Of a stretch of 64,000 nt of DNA, positions 32,285 through 42,283 are shown in pieces (position 1 is the first letter of the stretch; every line of letters starts with the position of its first letter). Source of the DNA: Streptomyces anulatus (lineage in GTDB: Bacteria > Actinomycetota > Actinomycetes > Streptomycetales > Streptomycetaceae); contig NZ_BMVK01000004.1 of assembly GCF_014650675.1 (NCBI RefSeq), forward strand, positions 1 through 64,000. Direction: 5' to 3'. The position numbers and the translations under genes are program-made. Under the pieces are notes generated by a model. That model did no database searches. It was not told the origin of the DNA and saw only the letters and a program-made list of their open reading frames with translations.

Positions 32285-34189
32285 TCACAGGCCCTGCGTC
32301 AGGCGGTGGAGCCGCAGTGCCAGCTGGATCTCCAGGGTGCGGGCAGGCGTGTTCCAGTCCTCGCCGAGGAGCCGTCCGATGCGCTCCAGCCGCTGCACCA
32401 CCGTGTTCACATGGACATGGAGCAGGTCCTTGGTCCGGGTGAGGCTCGCCCCCTGGGCGAAATAGGCGTCCAGCGTGGTGACGAGATCGGTGCCGCGCCG
32501 GCTGTCGTAGTCGAGCACCGGCCCCAGCGTCCGGTGCACATAGCCTCCCAGGTCCGCCTGGTCGCCCAGCAGTACGCCGATGAACCCGAGGTCGCCGACG
32601 GCCCCGCCGCTCCCGGTGCGGCCGAGGGCGCGCAGCGCGGAGAGACAGCGGTCGGCCTCGCTGTGCGCGTGCGGCAGCTCGGCCGGACCGGTGGCGGGAC
32701 CCGCCGAACCGACCGTGACGGGGAAGCCGACCGCCTGGCCCAGCTCGGCGGCGAGCGCCTGGGCGGCCGGCCCCGGTGCGTCGGACGGCGCCACCAGGAC
32801 GATGTGGTCGTGGTGCAGCCCGGCCAGACCGTTACGGGCCTGCGCGCTCCGGGCGGTCGCGGCCAGCAGCCGGTGGCGGGGGGCCACCTCGCTGTGCGCG
32901 ACGAACACGCTGTGCCGCCGGTTCAGGTTGACGCCCAGCCGGCGTGCGCGGGCCGCCAGGGTGCCCGGGTCGCCGGTGCGCGAGAGCAGGTCGCCCAGCA
33001 GCTCACCCCGTACCCGGTCCTCCGTCTCGGCGACCGAGCGGCGCAACAGCATGAGCAGCGCGGTGACGACGCTGGCGCGCTCGAACAGGAGCCGGTCGGC
33101 GTCCGCGAGCCCCGCCCGGCCGGTCAGCGCGATGGAGCCGAGGAGCTCGGGGCCCGCGAGGACGGCGCAGACCCAGGTGCCCGCCAGGGGAACGGCCCGG
33201 CCCCTGGCCCGGGAGGCGGCCACCGCCGGGATCGGCTGCGGCAGCGGCTCGGTGCGGGCGCGGGCCAGTTCGGCGCCGTCCGCGTCATGGATCAGGATCC
33301 CGCCGTCCAGGATGTCGGCGAGGGCCGCCGCCACGTCGTCGGCGCCGCCGCCCTGCAGGACGAGGTCGGTGAGCTGGTCGTGCGCTTCCTCGGCGCGGCG
33401 CATCGCCTCGCTGTGCGTCCGGATGGTCTCCGACGCGGCGTTGAGGTCGACCAGCGCGGCCCGGGTCTCCTCCAGCAGCCGCGCCCCGTCGATGGCGATG
33501 GCGGCGTGGTCGGCCAGGGACGAGAGCAGCGCCACCTCCGAGGCGGTGAACTCACGGGGGGCCCGGTCGGCCGCGTACAGCACCCCGATGACGCGGGCGC
33601 CCAGGCGCAGCGGCACACCGAGGATCGCCCGCAGGCCCTCGTTCAGGACGGCGCTGTCGATGGTGGTGGTGTGGTGGAACCGGGGGTCGGCCTGGTAGTC
33701 CCCGGTGGCGTACGGGCGGGCGGTCTGGGCGACCAGTCCGCCCAGGCCCTCGCCCATGCCGAGCCTCAGCCGCTGGAAGTCCTCGGCCACCGACCCGTCG
33801 GTGACCCGCATGTACGTGTCGCCCGCGGTGTCGTCGTTGAGCGAGAGGTAGGTGACGTCGGTGCCGAGCAGCAGTTTCGCCCGATGGACGATGGCCCGCA
33901 GGACGGCGTCCAGATCGCGCAGGGCCGCCAGGTCGCTGGCCGTGTCGAACAGGGCGGTGAGCTGCGCCTCGCGCACCCGGTGCTGGCCGAGGGTCCGCCG
34001 AATGCGCAGCGCCACGGCCGCGGCCTCGGCGATCTCGGCCAGTTCGGCCTCGGACGCCCCCGCCTGCCGGGCGGCGGCTGCCGGCCGGTCGAACTCCTCG
34101 ACCGCCGCACCCTGCGCCAGCAGGTCGAGGAGCCGGCGCAGGGCGGGCGCGGAGTGCTGGGCGGCCGGTGGTGTCACGCCGGTGAGCAT
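32285..34189 (-). CDS. GAF-domain PucR/CdaR-type transcriptional regulator
   Basis: This 634-residue protein has a GAF sensor domain (about 90-235; LNEGLRAILGVPLRLGARVI), a middle CdaR/GGDEF-like region (about 290-520) and a C-terminal PucR helix-turn-helix (about 575-634; YFAQGASLTRTKDLLHVHVN and QRLERIGRLLG). Such proteins activate catabolic genes in response to small molecules. It follows the MFS transporter on the same strand and is the likely regulator of the PHB/3-hydroxybutyrate module. ATG 34189 is preferred over the longer frame. Confidence 0.82.
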   Translation of the reverse strand: MLTGVTPPAAQHSAPALRRLLDLLAQGAAVEEFDRPAAAARQAGASEAELAEIAEAAAVALRIRRTLGQHRVREAQLTALFDTASDLAALRDLDAVLRAIVHRAKLLLGTDVTYLSLNDDTAGDTYMRVTDGSVAEDFQRLRLGMGEGLGGLVAQTARPYATGDYQADPRFHHTTTIDSAVLNEGLRAILGVPLRLGARVIGVLYAADRAPREFTASEVALLSSLADHAAIAIDGARLLEETRAALVDLNAASETIRTHSEAMRRAEEAHDQLTDLVLQGGGADDVAAALADILDGGILIHDADGAELARARTEPLPQPIPAVAASRARGRAVPLAGTWVCAVLAGPELLGSIALTGRAGLADADRLLFERASVVTALLMLLRRSVAETEDRVRGELLGDLLSRTGDPGTLAARARRLGVNLNRRHSVFVAHSEVAPRHRLLAATARSAQARNGLAGLHHDHIVLVAPSDAPGPAAQALAAELGQAVGFPVTVGSAGPATGPAELPHAHSEADRCLSALRALGRTGSGGAVGDLGFIGVLLGDQADLGGYVHRTLGPVLDYDSRRGTDLVTTLDAYFAQGASLTRTKDLLHVHVNTVVQRLERIGRLLGEDWNTPARTLEIQLALRLHRLTQGL

Positions 34190-34303
34190 ACGGTGACCGC
34201 CTCCCGGGGGCCGGTGGGGCAGTGGGGGGTGAGGCGCGCCCGCGGGCCGCACCGGCCTCCGGGGCGGCGCGGCCCGCGGCCGGGCCCGTGAAGTGCCTCG
34301 TCC

Positions 34304-35689
34304 TCAGCCGTGGGACACGGCGTCCTCGCGGTCCCCGGCCGGTGCGGCCGGGACGGAGGCGTCGACGCCGTCCTTGGTGAGGTCGCGGCCGCGGGTCTCC
34401 TTGGCCACCCAGACCGTCACCGCGGTGACCAGGGAGGCGAAGCAGAGGTAGACGGAGATCGGGACGGACGACTCGTAGTCCTTGAGCAGTTCGACCGCGA
34501 TGAGCGGGGCGAGGGCGCCGCCGATGATCGAGGCGAGCTGGGAGCCCATCGAGGCGCCGGAGTAGCGGACCTTCGTGTCGAACATCTCCGAGATGAAGGC
34601 CGCCTGCGGACCGTACATCGCACCGTGCAGCAGCAGTCCGAGGGTGACCGCGAAAACGATGACAGGGAAGGACTTGGTGTCCAGGAGCGCGAAGAAGCCG
34701 AACGCCCAGAACGCCATGCCGACCGCACCGATCAGCGTGACCGGGCGGCGTCCCAGCCGGTCCGAGAGCGCGCCCCACATCGGGATGGTGACGAAGTGCA
34801 CCGCGGAGCCGATCAGGACGGCGTTGAGGGCGTCGCTCTTGGACATCTCCAGGTGCACGGTCACGTAGACCAGCAGGAACGCGGTGAGGATGTAGTACGA
34901 GATGTTCTCGCCGAAGCGCGTGCCGATCGCGAGGAGCACCTCGCGCCAGCTCTTGCGGAACACCTGGACGACCGGGGCCTGTTCCTTGACGCCCTGCGCG
35001 GCCGCGGCGGCCGACCGCTGCTGCGCCTCCAGGAAGACCGGGGACTCCTCGACCGAGATCCGGATCCACAGGCCGATCATGACGAGGACGCCGGAGAGCA
35101 GGAACGGGATGCGCCAGCCCCAGGCGAGGAACGCCTCGTCGGACTGGACGGCGGCCAGCAGTGCGAGGACGCCGGTCGCCAGCAGATTGCCGCCGGGCGC
35201 ACCGGACTGCGGCCAGGAGGCCCAGAAGCCGCGGCGCTCGTCGCCGCCGTGTTCGGAGACGAGCAGCACCGCTCCGCCCCATTCCCCGCCGAGGGCGAAG
35301 CCCTGGACCAGGCGCAGGACGGTGAGCAGGATCGGCGCCCAGACGCCGATGCTCGCATGGGTGGGGAGCAGCCCCATGGCGAAGGTGGCGCCGCCCATCA
35401 TGAGCAGGCTGAGCACGAGGAGCTTCTTGCGGCCGATCTTGTCGCCGTAGTGGCCGAAGACGACGCCGCCGAGCGGACGGGCGGCGAAGCCGACCGCGTA
35501 CGTCAGGAAGGCCAGCAGTGTGCCGACCAGCGGATCGCTGCTGGGGAAGAAGAGCGTGTTGAACACGAGCGCGGCAGCCGAGCCGTAGAGGAAGAAGTCG
35601 TACCACTCGATGGTGGTGCCGACGAGGCTGGCCGCGACGATGCGGCCGATCTTGCCCCTGGGGGGCTGGACGGAGCTGGGGGAACCCAT
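34304..35689 (-). CDS. MHS-type MFS transporter
   Basis: This protein of about 461 residues has twelve predicted membrane helices. TTIEWYDFFLYGSAAALVFN at the start is the hallmark of the metabolite:H+ symporter family (ShiA, KgtP, ProP). GHYGDKIGRKK and SDRLGRRPVT are the paired loop 2-3 and 8-9 signatures. Substrates of the family are monocarboxylates, dicarboxylates, betaines and similar. Between 3-hydroxybutyrate dehydrogenase and the PucR regulator, import of 3-hydroxybutyrate or a related acid is the best guess. ATG 35710 is an alternative start seven codons upstream. Confidence 0.83.
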   Translation of the reverse strand: MGSPSSVQPPRGKIGRIVAASLVGTTIEWYDFFLYGSAAALVFNTLFFPSSDPLVGTLLAFLTYAVGFAARPLGGVVFGHYGDKIGRKKLLVLSLLMMGGATFAMGLLPTHASIGVWAPILLTVLRLVQGFALGGEWGGAVLLVSEHGGDERRGFWASWPQSGAPGGNLLATGVLALLAAVQSDEAFLAWGWRIPFLLSGVLVMIGLWIRISVEESPVFLEAQQRSAAAAAQGVKEQAPVVQVFRKSWREVLLAIGTRFGENISYYILTAFLLVYVTVHLEMSKSDALNAVLIGSAVHFVTIPMWGALSDRLGRRPVTLIGAVGMAFWAFGFFALLDTKSFPVIVFAVTLGLLLHGAMYGPQAAFISEMFDTKVRYSGASMGSQLASIIGGALAPLIAVELLKDYESSVPISVYLCFASLVTAVTVWVAKETRGRDLTKDGVDASVPAAPAGDREDAVSHG

Positions 35690-35844
35690 GGTGGAGTCAC
35701 CGCGTTTCATTGGCAGGGCTGTCAGGGACGGGGGTGCGGGGTCGGGGGAGCGGGGTCGCGAGCGGTACGAGCGGTTCCGGCGGGTGGAGCGGTACGAGCG
35801 GGTGGAGCCGTCGCCGACGGTGGGGGGCCGCGGCGCGTGTGGGG

Positions 35845-36642
<798 letters not shown>

Positions 36643-36749
36643 GGCCGGAAACGCTAGAGACACCCGGCCGGACATCCCATGGTGCGGATCTCCACAGTGA
36701 GCGGCGGAGGAGTGGGGGGATCCGCCACCCGGCGACCGGTCGGAGCCCG

Positions 36750-38219
36750 CTACCCGTCCAGCGGGCAGCGGCCGAGCAGCTCGGCGGGGCCGGCCCCTTC
36801 GGGCAGCTCCAGAGTGCGGCTCGACGGGGGCCGTCGGCCGTCGTCCAGCCACCGTTCCAGTGCCGCGGCCGCCGAACGGTGGCACGGCACGAGCGGACGC
36901 AGCCGGTCGGGGAAGGTGTCGACGAGCGAGTCCACGTGGGTGCCGCCCTCGACGCGGTAGTAGCGGTGGAGCGCGCCGCGCCCCTCCCGCCGCACCATCC
37001 GCGCGTACGCGTCCGAGGTCCTGGAGATCGGGAGCAGGACGTCCAGGGTGCCGTGGAAGCTGATCAGCGGCTTCCCGATGCGGCCGGTCAGGGCGATCCC
37101 CGACACGGCGTCGCGCACCTCGGCCGGCCGTCCCGCGTAGTCGTAGTCGGCGTCGCACGCGGGGGTTCCCGGTGCACAGAACGGAGTGCCCGCCTCGGCC
37201 GCGCCGTCGAACTCCGGGTCGATCTCCTCCCGGTAGATCCGCTGGGTGAGGTCCCAGTAGTACTGGTGGTGGTACGGCCAGAGGAACTCCGAACCGGCCG
37301 GGTAGCCGGCGGCCGTCATGGTCCGGTGGGCGTCCTCGGCGTCCGCGCCCCCGGCCGCGTAGCGGGGGTAGGCGCGGAGGGCGGGCGGCAGGAAGGTGAG
37401 GAGGTTCGGCCCGTCCGCGCGCCAGAGCGCGCCTTCCCAGTCAACACCGCCGTCGTACAGCCCGGGATGGTTCTCCAGCTGCCAGCGCACCAGATAGCCG
37501 CCGTTGGACATGCCCATCGCCAGTGTGCGGGCGGGGAGGCGGTGGTAGCGCCGGGCGACGACCCGGCGGGCCGCACGGGTGAGCTGGGTGACCCGGGTGT
37601 TCCACTCGGCGATGGCGTCGCCGGGGGCCGTGCCGTCCCGGTGGAACGCGGCCGAGGTGTTGCCCTTGTCGGTGGCGGCGTACGCGTAGCCCCGGGCGAG
37701 CGCCCAGTCGCCGAAGGCCCGGTCGTTGGCGTACTGCTCGCGCACGCCGGGCGAACCGGCGACGACGAGGCCGCCGTTCCACCGGTCGGGGAGGCGGATG
37801 ACGAACTGGGAGTCGTGGTTCCAGCCGTGGTTGGTGTTGCCGGTCGAGGTGTCGGGGAAGTACCCGTCGATCTGGATGCCCGGCACGCCGCTGGGGGTGG
37901 CCAGGTCCTTCGGGGTGAGGCCCGCCCAGTCGGCCGGATCGGTGTGCCCGGAGGCCACCGTCCCGGCCGTCGTCAACTCCTCCAGGCAGTCGGCCTGTTG
38001 ATGGGCGGCTCCGGGCACCCTGATCAGCTCGACGCCTGAGCAGTGACCGGGCCGTACGGCTTCCGGCGGCAGCGGGGCGGCGGCGGACGGGGCCGCCGTC
38101 CAGGCCGTCAGGACGGCCGCGGCGACGGCCGTGCCGCGCAGCCACCGGCCGCGGGCCGGTCCACGCGGAGCGTCGTGTCGTGATCCGGTGGGCCGGACGG
38201 TCGATGGGGCGTCTGGCAT
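36750..38219 (-). CDS. Secreted alpha/beta-hydrolase, 3HB-oligomer hydrolase/tannase-like
   Basis: This 489-residue protein has a clear signal peptide (Arg-rich start, then LRGTAVAAAVLTAWTAAPSAAA, cleavage near 47-48). The nucleophile motif GMSNGGYLVRW and the late LDVLLPISRT and GGTHVDS place it among large extracellular esterases related to 3-hydroxybutyrate-oligomer hydrolase or tannase/feruloyl esterase. Paired cysteines (FCAPGTPACDADY) suggest disulfides. Next to a PHB depolymerase gene, hydrolysis of released hydroxybutyrate oligomers is the most economical role, but another ester substrate is possible. Confidence 0.72.
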   Translation of the reverse strand: MPDAPSTVRPTGSRHDAPRGPARGRWLRGTAVAAAVLTAWTAAPSAAAPLPPEAVRPGHCSGVELIRVPGAAHQQADCLEELTTAGTVASGHTDPADWAGLTPKDLATPSGVPGIQIDGYFPDTSTGNTNHGWNHDSQFVIRLPDRWNGGLVVAGSPGVREQYANDRAFGDWALARGYAYAATDKGNTSAAFHRDGTAPGDAIAEWNTRVTQLTRAARRVVARRYHRLPARTLAMGMSNGGYLVRWQLENHPGLYDGGVDWEGALWRADGPNLLTFLPPALRAYPRYAAGGADAEDAHRTMTAAGYPAGSEFLWPYHHQYYWDLTQRIYREEIDPEFDGAAEAGTPFCAPGTPACDADYDYAGRPAEVRDAVSGIALTGRIGKPLISFHGTLDVLLPISRTSDAYARMVRREGRGALHRYYRVEGGTHVDSLVDTFPDRLRPLVPCHRSAAAALERWLDDGRRPPSSRTLELPEGAGPAELLGRCPLDG

Positions 38220-38246
38220 GGCTGTGCCTCCGTCGGGTGAGAGGGG

Positions 38247-39557
38247 TCAGGGGCAGGTGCCGTCGGCGAGGACGTAGTGGCCCGCCGGGGACTCCTTGAG
38301 GGTGTGGGTCACGAAGGTGTTGTAGAGCCCCAGGTGCTGGCCGGAGCCCTTCGCGTACACGTGTCCGCCGGTGGTGGTGGCCCGGCCCGCGCGCACGTGC
38401 TCGTAGTTGTCGGCCGTCCAGCAGGCGGTGGGCTCGGTGGGCGGGTCCACGGGCGGTTCGGGGGTCGTGCCGCCGTCCAGGCCGAAGAAGCGGGTGATCC
38501 AGTAGCTGGAGCAGATCGAGTCGATGAAGTGCTGGGTGCCGGTGGCGCCGCACTGTTCGCCGCCGGTTCCCGGATCGACCGGAGTGCCGTGAGCGATCCC
38601 CGGCACCCGGTTGACCTCGACGACGCTCCCGCCCCCGGCCGACAGGTACTCGCTCCTGCGGGTGCTGTTGGGGCCGACGGTGGAGGTCCGGTCCGGTGAC
38701 TGGCCGAGACCGTGCACCGCGGTCCACTGGTCGCGCAGCTCATCGGCGTTCCTCGGCACGACGGTCGGGTCGTTGTCCCCGTGCCAGATCGCCACCCGGG
38801 GCCAGGGGCCCGTGAAACCGGGGTGCGCGTCCCGGACCGCCTGCGCCCACGCCGCCGGGGTGCGGTCCGTCCCGGGGCTCATGCAGCCGAACGCGGAGAC
38901 GACGTCGACCCCGCAGCCGTACGGGATTCCGGCGACGACCGCGCCCGCGGCGAACACCTCCGGGTAGGCGGCGAGCATCACCGACGTCATCGCCCCACCC
39001 GCCGAGAGACCCGTGACATGGACCTGGTCGACGTCGGTTCCGTAGGCGGTCGCTGCGTGCGCGACCATCTGCCGGATCGACGCGGCCTCGCCCTGGCCGC
39101 GCCGGGTGTCGCCCGGCTGGAACCAGTTGAAGCACTTGTTGGCGTTGTTGGCGGTGGTGGTCTCGGCGTAGACGACGAGGAACCCGTGGCGGTCGGCGAA
39201 GGTGTCGAGCCCGGAGTTGTCGGAGTACACCTGCGCGCTCTGGGTGCAGCCGTGCAGGGCGACGACCACGGGTGCGTTCGCCGGCAGGGCCGGGGGCCGG
39301 TGCACGTACATGTTCAGGTTGCCGGGGTTGGCCCCGAAGGCGGTGACGCGCTCCAGGGCGGCGGCCGTCCGTGCCTCGGCGGCCATCGGTCCCGCCGGTG
39401 CGGCGCCGGCCGTCCCCGGTCCCGCCAGCGCCGCCCCCGTGACCAGGGCGACGACGGCGGCGAGGCGGCGGGCGCCACGGCTCCAGCGCCCACCGCGTCC
39501 GGTCCTCGGCGGCGGGGCCCCGGGCGGGGCGGGGTGCGACGGCATGACGTACGGCAT
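38247..39557 (-). CDS. Extracellular PHB depolymerase with C-terminal binding domain
   Basis: This 436-residue protein has a signal peptide (RRLAAVVALVTGAALAGPG), an esterase_PHB catalytic domain with oxyanion HGCTQ, lipase box GLSAGGAM and late catalytic His in GIAHGTPVD, then a Pro/Thr-rich linker (TPEPPVDPPTEPT). The C-terminal 60 residues start ACWTADNYEHV, a short domain often found at the end of PHB depolymerases and thought to bind polymer. GGGAGGT sits four bases before ATG 39557. It should degrade extracellular poly-3-hydroxybutyrate. Confidence 0.87.
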   Translation of the reverse strand: MPYVMPSHPAPPGAPPPRTGRGGRWSRGARRLAAVVALVTGAALAGPGTAGAAPAGPMAAEARTAAALERVTAFGANPGNLNMYVHRPPALPANAPVVVALHGCTQSAQVYSDNSGLDTFADRHGFLVVYAETTTANNANKCFNWFQPGDTRRGQGEAASIRQMVAHAATAYGTDVDQVHVTGLSAGGAMTSVMLAAYPEVFAAGAVVAGIPYGCGVDVVSAFGCMSPGTDRTPAAWAQAVRDAHPGFTGPWPRVAIWHGDNDPTVVPRNADELRDQWTAVHGLGQSPDRTSTVGPNSTRRSEYLSAGGGSVVEVNRVPGIAHGTPVDPGTGGEQCGATGTQHFIDSICSSYWITRFFGLDGGTTPEPPVDPPTEPTACWTADNYEHVRAGRATTTGGHVYAKGSGQHLGLYNTFVTHTLKESPAGHYVLADGTCP

Positions 39558-39760
39558 GGTGACCTCCCGTGGGACGGCGCACGGGATCGCCCGTGATCCC
39601 GTGCCCCCGGCCGTGCCGCCGGGGTGCGGTCACCGTAGGAAGCGGGCGGGCGGCCGGGGAATGGCGGCGCCCTCCACAACCCGCCCGGCAGCCGGGGGCC
39701 GCCGCCCGTTGCCGGGAGCGTGCCCTGCTGCTACGGGACGGCGTCCGGGGCCGCCGGTGC

Positions 39761-40414
39761 TCAGGCCGCCGGTGCGAGGTCGGGCGCCACGGTCAGCTCC
39801 GCCCCGGTCGCGGCACGCACCTGATCCACCGTCACCTCGTCGGCCACTTCCCGCAGCAGGAAGCCGCCGGGGGTGACGTCGAGCACCGCGAGATCGGTGA
39901 TGATCCGGTGCACCACGCCCCGGCCGGTGAGGGGCAGGGTGCACTCCCCGAGCAGCTTGGGGGAACCGTCGCGCGCTGTGTGCTCCGTCAACACGATGAC
40001 GTGCCGGGCGCCGTGGACGAGGTCCATGGCGCCGCCCATGCCCTTGACCATCGCGCCGGGGATCACCCAGTTGGCCAGGTCGCCGGAGGCGGACACCTGC
40101 ATCGCCCCCAGGACCGCGACGTCGATGTGCCCGCCGCGGATCATCGCGAAGGAGAGCGCGGAGTCGACACAGGACGCCCCGGGCAGCAGCGTCACCGTCT
40201 CCTTGCCTGCGTTGATCAGGTCGGGCCGGACCTCGGACGCGACGGGGTAGGGGCCGACGCCGAGTAGGCCGTTCTCCGAGTGGAACACCACCTCGACGCC
40301 GCCCGGCAACTGGTCGGGGATCAGCGTCGGCAGACCGATGCCGAGGTTGACGTAGGCGCCGTCCTTCAGCTCCCGGGCGGCGCGGGCCGCCATCTGCGTA
40401 CGCGTCAGCGGCAT
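39761..40414 (-). CDS. scoB: 3-oxoacid CoA-transferase subunit B
   Basis: This 217-residue protein has the catalytic glutamate in [10 protein letters not shown] and [24 protein letters not shown] and [14 protein letters not shown] are signature stretches of succinyl-CoA:3-ketoacid (acetoacetate) CoA-transferase subunit B. One base separates its ATG from the stop of subunit A. The enzyme would convert acetoacetate from 3-hydroxybutyrate to acetoacetyl-CoA. Beta-ketoadipate CoA-transferase (PcaJ) is similar, but no aromatic genes are nearby. Confidence 0.88.
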   Translation of the reverse strand: MPLTRTQMAARAARELKDGAYVNLGIGLPTLIPDQLPGGVEVVFHSENGLLGVGPYPVASEVRPDLINAGKETVTLLPGASCVDSALSFAMIRGGHIDVAVLGAMQVSASGDLANWVIPGAMVKGMGGAMDLVHGARHVIVLTEHTARDGSPKLLGECTLPLTGRGVVHRIITDLAVLDVTPGGFLLREVADEVTVDQVRAATGAELTVAPDLAPAA

Positions 40415-40415
40415 C

Positions 40416-41198
40416 TCAGCGGTTCCCTTCGTGGGCGGGGCGGACGGTACGGCGCTCGACGCGCTTCTCCGCACGCGGGTCGGCGCTCCCGACGAGGACG
40501 ACCCGCTGGACGAAGATCCCGGGCAGATGGACGTCGTCGGGGGCGAGTTCGCCGGGCTCGACGAGCTCCTCCACCTCCGCCACGGTGATGCGCCCGGCCA
40601 TCGCGGCCTGCGGGTTGAAGTTGCGGGCGGAGGAGTCGAACCGGAGGTTCCCGTGCCGGTCGCCCACGGCCGCGCGCACCAGCGCGAAGTCGGTCGTGAT
40701 GCCCTCCTCCAGGATGTGCTCGCGTCCGCCGAAGGTCCTGCTCTCCTTGGGCGGCGAGGCCACCGCGACGGAGCCGTCCGTACCGTGGCGCCAGGCCAGA
40801 CCGCCCTCCGCGATCATGGTGCCCGCGCCGGCCGGCGTGTAGAACGCCGGGATGCCCGAACCGCCGGCCCGCAACCGTTCCGCGAGAGTGCCCTGGGGGA
40901 CGAGTTCCACCTCCAGCTCACCCTGGAGGTACTGGCGCGCGAACTCCTTGTTCTCCCCCACGTAGGAGCTGGTCATCCGCGAGATCAGCCCCTCCCGCAG
41001 CAGGAGGCCCAGGCCCCAGTCGTCCACCCCGCAGTTGTTGGACACCACCCTCAGGTCACCGGCGCCCCGCTCCAGCAGAGCGTGGATCAGCACACTGGGA
41101 ATGCCGCACAGCCCGAATCCGCCCACCGCCAGCGACGCCCCGCGCTCGACGTCCGCGACCGCGTCCGCCGCGTCGGCGACCACCTTGTCCCTGCTCAT
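40416..41198 (-). CDS. scoA: 3-oxoacid CoA-transferase subunit A
   Basis: This 260-residue protein has [16 protein letters not shown] and [15 protein letters not shown] at the N-terminus, and [15 protein letters not shown], the family I CoA-transferase alpha signature. ATG 41198 is preceded by GAGAGGTGG. It leads a two-gene operon with scoB. Confidence 0.88.
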   Translation of the reverse strand: MSRDKVVADAADAVADVERGASLAVGGFGLCGIPSVLIHALLERGAGDLRVVSNNCGVDDWGLGLLLREGLISRMTSSYVGENKEFARQYLQGELEVELVPQGTLAERLRAGGSGIPAFYTPAGAGTMIAEGGLAWRHGTDGSVAVASPPKESRTFGGREHILEEGITTDFALVRAAVGDRHGNLRFDSSARNFNPQAAMAGRITVAEVEELVEPGELAPDDVHLPGIFVQRVVLVGSADPRAEKRVERRTVRPAHEGNR

Positions 41199-41372
41199 CC
41201 GTCCACCTCTCGCCTCATCGACTGCGCACGAGACTAGGAACCGGTGACGGCTCGCGGCGATGGCGGCCGACCCCATAGCGGGGCCGGTCCGGATGGTGGT
41301 TGCGACCGTCCGGAGCGGTGCTCCTCGGGGAATCCGGCCCGCGTGCGGAACACGCCGGGGTAGGGTCCGCGC

Positions 41373-41573
41373 ATGGCCAAGGTGACCGTCAGTCTGGATG
41401 CCGAACTCGTCGTCGAAGTGATGGTGCTCGCGGGGGTCGGCAACCCGCAGGACGCCGTCGAACTCGTGGTACGCGACTACATCGCGCGCGGCCACCGCAC
41501 GGAGGCCCTCGTCGCCGACCGCGAGGGGGCGGTGCGCGACACGGAGGTCAAGCCCGAGGCGCAGCAGGGCTGA
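41373..41573 (+). CDS. VapB-like antitoxin / short ribbon-helix-helix protein, orphan
   Basis: This 66-residue protein, MAKVTVSLDAELVVEVMVLA followed by GVGNPQDAVELVVRDYIARG, fits the short DUF2191/VapB antitoxin family with a helical strand-dimer N-terminus. No PIN-domain toxin is encoded next to it; a NUDIX gene lies downstream on the other strand. It may be a solitary regulator or an antitoxin whose toxin was lost. Confidence 0.7.
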   Translation: MAKVTVSLDAELVVEVMVLAGVGNPQDAVELVVRDYIARGHRTEALVADREGAVRDTEVKPEAQQG

Positions 41574-41586
41574 TCACCCCTAGGTC

Positions 41587-41640
41587 GTGTCCGCAAAGTC
41601 TCGTCTGGCCCGAGGGCGGACGACGATACTTTCCGGACAC
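41587..41640. terminator. Long imperfect inverted repeat between convergent genes
   Basis: GTGTCCGCAAAGTCTCGTC and its near-complement ending in TACTTTCCGGACAC pair over about 19-21 bp around a short loop. This fits a strong bidirectional terminator between the VapB-like and NUDIX genes. The conserved-looking ends GTGTCCG/CGGACAC also resemble terminal repeats of a miniature element, so the nature is not certain. Confidence 0.55.
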
Positions 41641-41665
41641 TCCCTGGCCCCCTTCGCGAACGGCC

Positions 41666-42163
41666 CTACGCGACCGGCGCGCCGTCCTCCAGCTCCGCGG
41701 TCCCGCCGCCGGACGCCAGGACCTCCAGCGCCGCCCGGACCCGGCTGCCGAGCGGGCCGAGCAGAAAGCCGTCCAGATCGGCGGGCGCCACCAGGCGCCA
41801 GGACAGCAGTTCCTCCTCCTGGAGCCGGATCGCCGCCAGCTGGTCCGCGGTGAGCACCCCGCCGTCGTACAGGTACGCCACGATCGGCGGGCGGCCGGCG
41901 CCCCGCGCCCAGTCCACGGCGAGCAGCCGTCCCGGCGCGAGGTCGAGGCCGATCTCCTCCGCCGTCTCGCGTCGCGCGGCGTGCCGGGGCCCCTCACCCG
42001 CCTCCGACTCGACCGTCCCGCCGGGCAGGGCCCAGCCCTTGCGGTAGTTCGGCTCGACGAGGAGGAGCCTTCCCTCCGCGTCACGGAAGAGCGAGGCGGC
42101 GGCGGAAAGGACCCGGGGGAGCCCGGCGATGTACACGGCGTAGTCGGCATCGGGAGTCGTCAC
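41666..42163 (-). CDS. NUDIX hydrolase
   Basis: This 165-residue protein has the Nudix box GGTVESEAGEGPRHAARRET plus AEEIGLDL, all key glutamates present. The N-terminal ASLFRDAEGRLLLVEPNYRK is typical of (d)NTP- or ADP-ribose-processing enzymes. The substrate cannot be predicted. It is monocistronic and faces the VapB-like gene. Confidence 0.87.
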   Translation of the reverse strand: MTTPDADYAVYIAGLPRVLSAAASLFRDAEGRLLLVEPNYRKGWALPGGTVESEAGEGPRHAARRETAEEIGLDLAPGRLLAVDWARGAGRPPIVAYLYDGGVLTADQLAAIRLQEEELLSWRLVAPADLDGFLLGPLGSRVRAALEVLASGGGTAELEDGAPVA

Positions 42164-42283
42164 GGCCGACAGCGTAGTGGGGCGGGCCGGACCGCACGGC
42201 CGTGGACAGCCATGGGCAGATCAGGGGGCGTGCGGATAAGGTCGGGGCGGCGCGACTGCCTGTTCGAAAGCAAGGGATGCAAG

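Noticed and set aside
39761..41198. Beta-ketoadipate CoA-transferase (pcaIJ)
   Set aside because: No protocatechuate or beta-ketoadipate genes are nearby, whereas 3-hydroxybutyrate and PHB genes are adjacent.
41373..42163. VapB-like gene with the NUDIX gene as a toxin-antitoxin pair
   Set aside because: The genes are convergent, and the second has a complete Nudix box rather than a PIN domain.
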